Origin: Melastoma dodecandrum
Taxonomy: Eukaryota; Streptophyta; Magnoliopsida; Myrtales; Melastomataceae
Direction: 5' to 3'
NCBI GenBank assembly: GCA_029817715.1
Contig: JARUPY010000292.1
Span: 1,014,001-1,078,000, forward strand
DNA length: 64,000 nucleotides
Positions 8,778 to 16,224 of the stretch are shown here, piece by piece. How positions within the stretch are numbered: the stretch's first letter is position 1; each line of letters begins with the position of its first letter. The position numbers and the translations under genes were made by a program. The notes below the pieces were generated by a model. It was given only the letters and a program-made list of their open reading frames with translations. It had not been told where the DNA came from and made no database searches.

Positions 8778-10835
8778 TCATGCGCCGCGTTTCTTCAGCA
8801 GCAGCGACCCGGAGATCGGCCGGCCCAAGGCCTCGGAGGTGTCGACGAGGTCGATCAGGTCGCGCTGGCGGGTCGCGCCGTTGCAGGCCACCATCAGAAC
8901 CCGGTCGGCCGCGGCCGCCAAGGGCCCGAGCCGCAGGTTCTCGCTGAGCACGCCGCCATCCACGATGACCAGCTCGAACCGGCCCTTTACGCCCGCGAGG
9001 AAGCGCGTGATGTTGCCGGGCGTCAGGGCATCCCGGATCGGTTTCCCGGTATCGCCGAGCCCGACCCGGCGCGCACCCGTCTTCGGGTCGGTCTCGGTCA
9101 CCGCGTTGAGGCTCTGCTCGCCGCGCAGCACGTCGAGGAGGCCCCCCGTGGTGGAGCCGTCGCCGCGCAGGTCCGCGTCCACCAGCAGCACCCGGTCGCC
9201 GCGTCCGACCGCCACCGCGGCCAGCAGACCGATCACCGCCCGGCGCTCGGCCGCGTCCGCCCCGCCCGAGGTCACCAGGAGCGCCAGCGCGGGGCCTGCG
9301 TCGCCCGACATCGCCGCGAGATGGTCCAGGGTGAAGCTCGCGGCCGTCGCGTTCGCGCCCCGCGGCCGCAGGCCCGGCAGCACGGCCACGACCGGCGCGT
9401 TCGAGATCCGCTCGAGCTGGCGCGGAGACAGCACCGTGGGCGCGAGATACTCGCGCATCAGGGCGAGCCCGGCGCCGAGGCCGAGGCCGCCGAACAGGGC
9501 GGCGGCGACCAGGATCAGCCGGGGCGGCCAGCTCGGATCCTGCGGCGGCCTTGCGGCGGTGATGATCCGCGCGTTCGAGCTGTCGATACTCGTCTGCTCC
9601 TTGATCTCGCGGGCGCGGACCAGGAAGCTGTTGTAGACCGTGCGCGACGCCTCGACCGCGCGGTCCAGCTCGCGGAGGCGCATCGACGGCTTGGCGATCG
9701 CCGCCGATTGCCGCCGAAGCCGCTCCAACTCGGTGGTGAGCGTGCGCTCGTTGGCCTGGGCCCGGTGGAATTCGGTCTCGGCCGCGCCCGCGATCCGGCC
9801 GAGCTCGGCATCGATCAGGCGGCGGACATCCTGCATCTGCGTGCGCACCGCGGCGATGAACGGGTGGCGCTCGCCCAGATTGGTGCGCAGATCCGCCTCC
9901 TTCGCGGCGAGTTCGGCGTACTGGCCGCGCAGACGGTCGATCGCCGCGGACTGGACCGCCTCCGGCATCGCCCCGGACCCGATCGCCCGACCCCGCGCGT
10001 TGCGGATGCCCCGCAGGCGGGCCCCGGCCTCGGCCGTGCGGGCGCGGGCTGCGACGAGGCGGGCATTCGCGGCGGTGAGCTGCTGCTCGTTGACGAGCCG
10101 GCCGCTGGCCGTGATCAGGCCGTGGCTAGCCTTGTAATCCTCGAGCTTCTTGTCGGCGGCGTTCACCGCGTCGCGCAGCTCGTCGAGCCGGCCCCGGAGG
10201 TCGCCCGCCGCCCGGCGGGCCGCCTCGGCGCGGGCCTCGGTCTGATCCGTGAGGTAGGCGTTCGCGATGGCGTTGACGATCCGCGCCGAGAGATCGGGAT
10301 CGATCGTCGTGACGATCACGTCGATCACGAACACCTTGTCGGCGCGCTTGACCGCGAGCCTGCGGCGGAGCTGGTCGAGCGCCCGGCCCCGGGGATCGAC
10401 GCGGCGCTCGGACCTCGGGCCGGTGATGATCTCGCGCAGCGACGAGAGGGCACGCGCGACGGCGCTGTCCTGGGGGATCCCGAAGCCCGGCTCGGTCTCC
10501 AGCCCGGCCTGGGCGACCGCCCGCTCTAAAACCGCGTCCGATTCGATCACCGTCACTTGGCTCTCGACTTGGGCGATGCCGCCGCCGGGCGCGAGCCCAC
10601 CTGGGTTGCCCTCTTCGGAGACGATCTGCCGGTCTTGGGGATCGATCAAGATCCGGGCGGTCGCCGTGTAGAGGGACGGTGCCATCACAGCGTAGGCCAG
10701 GACCGCGAGGCTCAACAGAAGCGCCGTGCCGAACACGATCGTCCTGCGCCGCCACAGGATCCGCCACAGGGCGCCGGATTCCGCGGTGATGTCGGGCCGG
10801 CCCGGGCCCGGTCGTTCCGGGTATGGTTCCTGCAT
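8778..10835 (-). CDS. Wzc/GumC-type polysaccharide co-polymerase with degenerate kinase domain
   Basis: Inner-membrane exopolysaccharide chain-length/export protein of 685 residues. Order: a short cytoplasmic N-terminus, a membrane helix (about 35-55), a Wzz domain with ARILIDPQDRQIV, a long periplasmic coiled coil (about 190-400), a second membrane helix (about 445-470), and a cytoplasmic BY-kinase-like domain. The Walker A' strand VLLVDADLRG and the Walker B-like ELVIVDGG are present. The P-loop position reads TSGGADAAERRAV with no GK(S/T), and the C-terminus lacks a Tyr cluster. Autokinase activity is therefore unlikely; a structural role is inferred. Confidence 0.85.
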   Translation of the reverse strand: MQEPYPERPGPGRPDITAESGALWRILWRRRTIVFGTALLLSLAVLAYAVMAPSLYTATARILIDPQDRQIVSEEGNPGGLAPGGGIAQVESQVTVIESDAVLERAVAQAGLETEPGFGIPQDSAVARALSSLREIITGPRSERRVDPRGRALDQLRRRLAVKRADKVFVIDVIVTTIDPDLSARIVNAIANAYLTDQTEARAEAARRAAGDLRGRLDELRDAVNAADKKLEDYKASHGLITASGRLVNEQQLTAANARLVAARARTAEAGARLRGIRNARGRAIGSGAMPEAVQSAAIDRLRGQYAELAAKEADLRTNLGERHPFIAAVRTQMQDVRRLIDAELGRIAGAAETEFHRAQANERTLTTELERLRRQSAAIAKPSMRLRELDRAVEASRTVYNSFLVRAREIKEQTSIDSSNARIITAARPPQDPSWPPRLILVAAALFGGLGLGAGLALMREYLAPTVLSPRQLERISNAPVVAVLPGLRPRGANATAASFTLDHLAAMSGDAGPALALLVTSGGADAAERRAVIGLLAAVAVGRGDRVLLVDADLRGDGSTTGGLLDVLRGEQSLNAVTETDPKTGARRVGLGDTGKPIRDALTPGNITRFLAGVKGRFELVIVDGGVLSENLRLGPLAAAADRVLMVACNGATRQRDLIDLVDTSEALGRPISGSLLLKKRGA

Positions 10836-11335
10836 AGAAAACAGTTAGGTCGCGACAGCGATGGTAGGGTCGATCTGTGTCACGATCGGACATCGCCGTA
10901 TCGATCTTTCCCGCAAGAGGCACGCAGGCGGCTGGGAGGCCGTCAAGGGAGCCCGACGCGACGGCGCGCATCGCTCGGCTCGACCAGGAAGCCATTGCTC
11001 AGACGATCACCGCGCGCATCGGGATCGGGCCGCGCGGACGGGCCGCCGTCTCCACACCGTGAACGCGGGTGGCGGGATCGAGTGCATCGACGGGTCCGCC
11101 CGCGCGCTCCGCTTCGGAATGCCGTTTCGACGTCGCCGCACCTCGGCTTGATCCGAAGAGCCAACGTCCGGACCGCCGTCCCGGGGCCGCGCAGCGGAGC
11201 CCGGGATCCAGCCCCGCCGGCGCGTCAAGCATGGGTTTCGGCAGTGTTTTTGGATTCCGGCCTCGCCTGCGGCGCCCCGGAAAGATTGCGTCGTCGTAGC
11301 ACGGCGAGCGATAAGCGAACGTGTTGCGACCCGTC
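10836..11335. other. non-coding GC-rich spacer
   Basis: No convincing gene. Frames here are short, lack ribosome-binding sites and give Arg/Pro/Ala-rich products typical of GC-rich shadow translation. The section around 11190-11285 contains CCCGGGATCCAG and GCCTCGCCTGCGGCGCC. Similar words occur in other spacers of this window, which suggests a dispersed non-coding element. The first 30 bases upstream of the Wzc-like gene probably hold its promoter. Confidence 0.5.
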
Positions 11336-11374
11336 AGAGCCATGCCCGACCGCGTTGCGATCGGGCATGGCTCT
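11336..11374. repeat. perfect 14-base inverted repeat (hairpin)
   Basis: The left arm AGAGCCATGCCCGA (11336-11349) and right arm TCGGGCATGGCTCT (11361-11374) are exact reverse complements around an 11-base loop. The hairpin is not followed by a T run on the plus strand, so a simple terminator is not obvious. It sits 160 bases before the proposed 6S RNA. It could be a REP-like unit, a protein-binding site or the end of a small transcript. Confidence 0.8.
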
Positions 11375-11539
11375 AAGCCTTTGTCTTGGCGCGCTCGCTT
11401 GCGCCGAACCGGTGTCCCCTTCGTCGGAGAGCGCTTCAACCCGCATGCGCAGCCCTGACCGGCACGGCCTCGAACCCGCGACGCCGTCGATTTCCCCGGG
11501 CGCAGCCCTGGCGGGATCGCGTCCGGACCGCTACATGTC

Positions 11540-11680
11540 GGAGGCGGGGCTGCAGAGTTCGTCAGGAGCACTATCCCCGGGGCCTTATCGACTCCCTCGG
11601 GAGCTGTCCCTGGCCTCGTCCCTGGACTTGGCCAACACGGCGCCCACCTACGCTGTAGGTTTCCCGGGATCGATCCTCCA
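11540..11680 (+). ncRNA. ssrS: probable 6S RNA
   Basis: This non-coding segment lies directly upstream of the 5-formyl-THF cyclo-ligase gene on the same strand, the conserved place for 6S RNA. It contains the small 3'-side hairpin ACCTACGCTGTAGGT (11647-11660) followed by TTTCCCGGGATC, resembling alphaproteobacterial 6S. The ends GGAGG (11540-11544) and CCTCC (11675-11679) can close a long stem around a central bubble. 6S RNA binds the housekeeping sigma factor-RNA polymerase complex. Boundaries are approximate. A covariance-model search is needed to confirm. Confidence 0.65.
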
Positions 11681-11731
11681 ACGGCTCACGTGGCTCCGCA
11701 CTCATCCCCTTCAGAGACCGGCGACACGGGC

Positions 11732-12301
11732 GTGGCGCGCAAGGCCCAACTCCGTCAGGCCGCGCTCACCGCCCGCGATGCCCTGGACCCGGCCGCGCGG
11801 CAGGCCGCCTCGGCGGCGATCGCCCGTAGACTCCTCGCCCTGCCCGAACTCGCCCAGGCCCGGCTCGTCGGCGCGTTCTGGCCGATCCGCAGCGAGGTCG
11901 ACCCGAGGCCCGCCGCCGAGGCTCTGCTGGCCCGCGGTCAGGCCGTCGCCCTGCCGCACGTCACGCCGGAGGGCCTCGTCTTCCGGGAATGGCGCGCCGG
12001 GGACACGCTCGTCGCCGGCCGCTCCGGCCTGAGCGAGCCTGACCCGTCGCTGCCCCCCGTGGACCCCGACGCCCTGATCGTGCCCCTCGCGGCGTTCGAC
12101 CGGACCGGGCAGCGCATCGGCTACGGCCGCGGCTACTACGACGGCGCGATCGCACGCCTGTCGCGGAACCGCCCGATCCTGACGGTCGGCATCGGCTTCG
12201 CCGCCCAGGAGGTCGAGCGGGTGCCCGCCGAGCCGCACGACCGGCCCCTCCATTGCGTGATCACCGAGGCGGGCCTGATCCGCTTCGACAGGACGGCCTG
12301 A
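11732..12301 (+). CDS. 5-formyltetrahydrofolate cyclo-ligase
   Basis: ATP-dependent enzyme of 189 residues that converts 5-formyl-THF to 5,10-methenyl-THF in C1 metabolism. The N-terminal ARKAQLRQ motif is followed by a long helix. The catalytic/ATP signature is DRTGQRIGYGRGYYD near residue 132. It ends with PHDRPLHCVITEAGLI, also typical. GTG 11732 gives the normal family N-terminus; an earlier in-frame GTG at 11690 is possible. The next gene starts 3 bases after the stop, so the pair is probably one operon downstream of the 6S RNA. Confidence 0.92.
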   Translation: MARKAQLRQAALTARDALDPAARQAASAAIARRLLALPELAQARLVGAFWPIRSEVDPRPAAEALLARGQAVALPHVTPEGLVFREWRAGDTLVAGRSGLSEPDPSLPPVDPDALIVPLAAFDRTGQRIGYGRGYYDGAIARLSRNRPILTVGIGFAAQEVERVPAEPHDRPLHCVITEAGLIRFDRTA

Positions 12302-12304
12302 TCG

Positions 12305-13123
12305 ATGCGGCTGCTCTTCCTCGGCGATGTGGTCGGACGCTCGGGACGCGCCGTCGTCTGCGATCACCTGCCCCGGTTGCGGGAGCGGTGGCGGCTCGAT
12401 TGCGTCGTGGTGAACGGCGAGAATGCCGCCGGCGGCTTCGGCATTTCCGAATCGATTTGCGACGAGTTGATCCAGGCCGGGGCCGACGCGGTGACGCTCG
12501 GCAATCACAGCTTCGACCAGCGGGAGGCGCTGGTGTTCATCGCCCGCCAGCCCCGGCTCGTGCGCCCGGCGAACTACCCGCCCGGCACGCCGGGCCGCGG
12601 CGCCACGGTGGTGGAGACGCAGGGCGGTGCCCGTGTCCTCGTGGTCAACGTGATGGGCCGCGTCTTCCTCGATCCGATGGACGATCCTTTCGCCGCGGTG
12701 GAGCGCGAACTCACGGCCTGTCCCTTGGGGGCCGCCGCCGATGCCGTGGTGGTGGACGTGCATGCGGAGGCGACCAGCGAGAAGCAGGCCTTCGGCCATT
12801 ACCTCGACGGCCGGGCGAGCCTCGTCGTGGGCACCCACACCCATACCCCGACGGCCGACCACCGGATCCTGCCCGGCGGCACCGCCTACATGTCGGATGC
12901 CGGCATGTGCGGCGATTACGATTCGGTGATCGGCATGCAGAAGGATGAGCCGATCCGCCGGATGATCCAGAAGACGCCCGGCTCCCGCTGGGAGGTCGCC
13001 ACCGGCGAAGGCACTCTCAGCGGCATCGCCGTCGAGATCGATGCGCGGGGGCTCGCCACCAAGGTCGCGGCGCTTCGGCTTGGGCCGCATCTGGAGGAGA
13101 GTGCCCCACACTTTTGGGACTGA
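12305..13123 (+). CDS. YmdB-type metallophosphoesterase (TIGR00282)
   Basis: A 272-residue dinuclear-metal phosphodiesterase like Bacillus YmdB, which acts on cyclic nucleotides. The metal ligands appear in order: GDVVG (Asp8 area), VVNGENAAGG (Asn/Glu near 38-40), TLGNHSFDQRE (near 66), DVHAEATSEK (near 156) and VGTHTHTPTADHRI (near 180). The family more often has GNHTWD where this has GNHSFD, a conservative change. It starts 3 bases after the cyclo-ligase stop, so co-transcription is expected. The cellular role in alphaproteobacteria is not settled. Confidence 0.88.
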   Translation: MRLLFLGDVVGRSGRAVVCDHLPRLRERWRLDCVVVNGENAAGGFGISESICDELIQAGADAVTLGNHSFDQREALVFIARQPRLVRPANYPPGTPGRGATVVETQGGARVLVVNVMGRVFLDPMDDPFAAVERELTACPLGAAADAVVVDVHAEATSEKQAFGHYLDGRASLVVGTHTHTPTADHRILPGGTAYMSDAGMCGDYDSVIGMQKDEPIRRMIQKTPGSRWEVATGEGTLSGIAVEIDARGLATKVAALRLGPHLEESAPHFWD

Positions 13124-13324
13124 CGCGCGCGTCTCGGTATCGACTACCGGTTCGGCGACGCCGCGGGTCGTCTAGAAGGTCGGCGCCGGCTCCGATCGCC
13201 ACACGGTCGGGGACGGGCGCCGCCCTTGTCCTTCGCGTGACTTGATCGCGTGCGGGCCTCACACCACAGTGACCGCGACGGGCGCCGCCGGCGACCGCAC
13301 CACGAGATCAGGCTAGAGCGACCG

Positions 13325-14314
13325 ATGGCCGCCCGCGATACCGGCGAGAACAACACGGAGCCTCTGGCCAAACCCGGGATCTATCTCGGGCGCATGGTCG
13401 TCTTTCTGATCCTCGTCGGCTTCCTCGCCTTCATCCTGTTCAAGCAGATCACGCCGGCCTTCCTGGCCAATCCCGGTCTGAACGGGCTCATCCTCGGTGT
13501 GCTGCTGATCGCGGTTCTGATCGCTTTCGGGCAGGTCGTCCGCCTGTTCCGCGAGGTCGCCTACGTCAACGCCGTTGCGCGGGGCGCGGTGGCGAAGCGC
13601 CCGCCCGCCCTCCTGGCCCCGATGGCGCCGATGATCGCGGCCCGGACCGCGGGGGCGACCCTTCCGGGCACCGCCGGCTATCTCGACACTATCGCGGCCC
13701 GCCTCGACGAGGGGCGCGAGATCCTGCGCTACATCGCCGGCATCCTGATTCTGCTCGGCCTGCTCGGCACCTTCTGGGGCCTGATCGACACCCTCTCGGC
13801 GGTGGGCGGCGTGATCAAGGGCATGCGCGGCGGTGGCGATGCCGGGGTGATGTTCGACGAGCTGAAATCCGGCCTCGCCGTGCCCCTGTCGGGAATCGGT
13901 CTCGCCTTCTCGGCCTCGCTGTTCGGCCTCGCTTCGTCGCTGATCACCGGATTTCTGGAGCTGCAGGCCGGTCAGGCCCATGCCCGGTTCCACAACGAAT
14001 TGCAGGATTGGCTGATGTCCGGCACGGCCGCCGCCGAGACGACGGGTGCGCCGCTGGTGCCCGCCGCCGCCGGCTCGACGGTCGGATCGCTGGAACTGAA
14101 AGAGGCCGTCGACCGCCTGACGGCCCTGGTGGCCGAGGGCGGAGGCAGCCGCGCCGCGACGCTCGCCATGGCCAACCTCGCCGAAGGCATCCAGGGCTTG
14201 GTGCAGCATATGCGCGCCGAGCAGCAGATGATCCGCGACTGGGTCGAGGCGCAGGCGAGCCGGGAGCGCGAGCTGAAGCAGGTGCTCGACCGGCTCGGCC
14301 GGGAGCGGGTCTGA
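13325..14314 (+). CDS. MotA/TolQ/ExbB-like proton channel protein
   Basis: A 329-residue inner-membrane protein. There is a first hydrophobic helix at about 20-42, a second at about 53-75, a cytoplasmic loop, then two helices with YIAGILILLGLLGTFWGL near residue 138 and the VPLSGIGLAFSASLFGLASSLI motif near residue 185. These are the hallmark pore helices of MotA/ExbB proteins. The last 60 residues are a helical, charged tail. Its TGA overlaps the ATG of the MotB-like partner by one base. No flagellar rotor genes are adjacent, so the pair is probably a non-flagellar envelope motor. Confidence 0.82.
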   Translation: MAARDTGENNTEPLAKPGIYLGRMVVFLILVGFLAFILFKQITPAFLANPGLNGLILGVLLIAVLIAFGQVVRLFREVAYVNAVARGAVAKRPPALLAPMAPMIAARTAGATLPGTAGYLDTIAARLDEGREILRYIAGILILLGLLGTFWGLIDTLSAVGGVIKGMRGGGDAGVMFDELKSGLAVPLSGIGLAFSASLFGLASSLITGFLELQAGQAHARFHNELQDWLMSGTAAAETTGAPLVPAAAGSTVGSLELKEAVDRLTALVAEGGGSRAATLAMANLAEGIQGLVQHMRAEQQMIRDWVEAQASRERELKQVLDRLGRERV

Positions 14315-15327
14315 TGGCGTCCACGGCGGCGCGGTCCCGGCGCACCCTCAACGTCTGGCCGGGCTACGTCGACGCGCTGGCAACGCTGTTGCTCGCGGTC
14401 GTATTCCTGCTGACCGTGTTCGTGGTCGGGCAGTTCTTCCTGTCGCAGGAGCTGACCGGGCGGGACGAGACGCTCGTTAAGCTCAACCGGCAGATCGCCG
14501 ACCTGACCGATCTCCTCGCCCTCGAGCGCTCGAACCGCCGCAATCAGGAGGACGAGGTCCGCAATTTGCGCACGACGCTCGCCGGCGTCGAGGCCGAACG
14601 CGATCAGGCGAAGACCCAGGCCGAGGCTGCCACGGTCAGCCAAGGGGCTGCGGGCGCCCTCGACAAGCAGCTGGAGGCCGAGCGCGGCGCGACCAAGCGG
14701 GCGCTGTCCCAGATCGACCTGCTGAACGAGCAGATCAGCGCCATGCGCCGCCAGCTCGCCGCCCTGGAGGACGCGCTTTCCGCCTCCGAGAGCCGCGACC
14801 GGGAATCCCAGGCCCGCATCGCCGAGCTCGGCAGCCGGTTGAACGTCGCCCTTGCGCAGAAGGTCCAGGAACTTGCGCGCTATCGCTCCGACTTCTTCGG
14901 GCGCCTGCGCCAGATCCTCGGCAACCGTCCCGACATCCGCGTGGTCGGCGACCGCTTCGTCCTGCAATCGGAGGTGCTGTTTCCGGCGGGCTCGGCGACC
15001 CTGAAGCCTGAGGCCGGGCCGGAACTCGACCGGATCGCCGGGGCGATCTCGGATCTCGCGAAGCAGATCCCGGCGGATCTGCCCTGGGTGCTCCGGGTCG
15101 ACGGCCATACCGATGCACGGCCGATCAGCACGTCGCAATTCCCGTCGAACTGGGCGCTCTCGGCCGCCCGCGCGATTGCGGTGGTCCAATACCTCGCCGG
15201 CAAGGGCATCCCGCCCCAGCACCTTCTGGCCGGCGCCTTCGGCGAGTTCCAGCCCCTCGACGCCGGCACCACCGAGGAGGCCTATGCCCGCAACCGCCGG
15301 ATCGAGATGAAGCTCACCGAGCGGTAA
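14314..15327 (+). CDS. MotB/OmpA-like peptidoglycan-binding protein with periplasmic coiled coil
   Basis: A 337-residue protein. It has a single membrane helix (residues 15-42) containing YVDALATLLLAVVFLL, whose Asp is the likely proton-carrying residue. A long coiled coil (about 55-185) follows. The C-terminal OmpA domain starts at SEVLFPAGSATLKPEAG and contains RVDGHTDARPI near residue 267 and NWALSAARA near residue 281. It overlaps the MotA-like gene by one base. The long coiled coil is unusual for MotB and may set the reach to the cell wall. The role is inferred to be energy transfer from the proton gradient to the envelope. Confidence 0.82.
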   Translation: MASTAARSRRTLNVWPGYVDALATLLLAVVFLLTVFVVGQFFLSQELTGRDETLVKLNRQIADLTDLLALERSNRRNQEDEVRNLRTTLAGVEAERDQAKTQAEAATVSQGAAGALDKQLEAERGATKRALSQIDLLNEQISAMRRQLAALEDALSASESRDRESQARIAELGSRLNVALAQKVQELARYRSDFFGRLRQILGNRPDIRVVGDRFVLQSEVLFPAGSATLKPEAGPELDRIAGAISDLAKQIPADLPWVLRVDGHTDARPISTSQFPSNWALSAARAIAVVQYLAGKGIPPQHLLAGAFGEFQPLDAGTTEEAYARNRRIEMKLTER

Positions 15328-15560
15328 GGCTGTGGCAGAAAGTAAATACCGATCTTTTACGGGCCGATTCGGGTAAAATTTAAATCATTCTCCAATCGCC
15401 TGCGCTGAAAGACCCAACACTCTGCGCTTGAAGCGCGCCGCTCTAGTCGCGGCTTAAAAAAATTCGCGCGCACGACGGGGCGGCGGCGGATCGTTACTGA
15501 ATTAACACTTCGTTATCCATGGCGCTGCAGGGTGTGGGCGTCCCATGGAGGATCCCGCCA

Positions 15561-16031
15561 ATGTCGTATCTCAACAGCGCCGTGCCCCGTGACGAGGGGG
15601 AGCGGTACGCCGCCGGAGCGCGGTCGGACGCGAGCCTGGTCGGCGTCGCCCCGGATGACGAGGCCGGCGCCGTCGCGGCGGCGATGCGGGTGTTCGAGGA
15701 GGGTCTGAACGGCCTGTTTGCGTGCGGCACCAGCACGGCCACGACCGACGTCGAGGCGACCGGGAGGGCGGATGTGGCCAGCCTGCTGGCCGCCATCGCC
15801 GAGCAGACGAACCTGATGGCGCTCAGGGTCTCCATGGAGGCAGCCCGCGGCGGGGCGACCGAGCGGGGCTTCGCGGTGGCCGCGGCCGAGGTGCGAAGCT
15901 TGGCTGGACAGATGGCCCGCGCCACGGACACGCTGGTGTTCCAGGTCGGCCAGATTCAGGCCGCAGCCGAGCGGGCTCAGGATGCGACCGTCGCGGAGCG
16001 CCTTGGGGCCGCGAGACGCGCTGCCGCCTGA
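15561..16031 (+). CDS. miniature soluble chemoreceptor-like signalling protein
   Basis: A 156-residue protein without membrane helices, signal peptide or HAMP domain. Residues about 70-135 match the MCP signalling hairpin: LLAAIAEQTNLMALRVSMEAARGG followed by RGFAVAAAEVRSLAGQMA. Normal receptors read QTNLLALNAAIEAARAGE, so the tip Asn and the AAI positions are changed here. The full adaptation helices are absent. ATG 15561 is preceded by GGAGG at 15547-15551. It follows the MotA/MotB-like pair after 233 A/T-richer bases that probably hold its promoter. It may be a partial adaptor or decoy for CheW/CheA; this is inference. Confidence 0.65.
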   Translation: MSYLNSAVPRDEGERYAAGARSDASLVGVAPDDEAGAVAAAMRVFEEGLNGLFACGTSTATTDVEATGRADVASLLAAIAEQTNLMALRVSMEAARGGATERGFAVAAAEVRSLAGQMARATDTLVFQVGQIQAAAERAQDATVAERLGAARRAAA

Positions 16032-16224
16032 GCGCGGATCGACCCGTGTGGGACGCGTCTCGGGCCTGAAGCTGGACGCGCTGGCGCCCCGTTCTTCCCC
16101 GACCGACGGGCCAATGGCGGCGATCCGCACGGTCATTCCCGTGTGCCGCAGGCGAGCCCGGGATCGAGCCGCGCTGCCGGTACAGATCCTGCGCGCGTCG
16201 GCGGATCTGGATCCCCGTGTCCGC

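Noticed and set aside
6918..10529. Very long plus-strand open frame (about 1200 codons) opposite moeA and the Wzc-like gene
   Set aside because: Its product is Arg/Pro/Gly-rich with no domain character and overlaps well-supported genes. In high-GC DNA the antisense frames stay open by chance.
11150..11290. Insertion-sequence remnant
   Set aside because: Only short GC-rich words recur elsewhere. No transposase fragment, target duplication or clear ends could be found by eye.
13325..15327. Zorya-type anti-phage system (ZorA/ZorB)
   Set aside because: The pair shares the MotA/MotB theme, but no ZorC, ZorD or ZorE-type genes are near, and the flanks are housekeeping genes.
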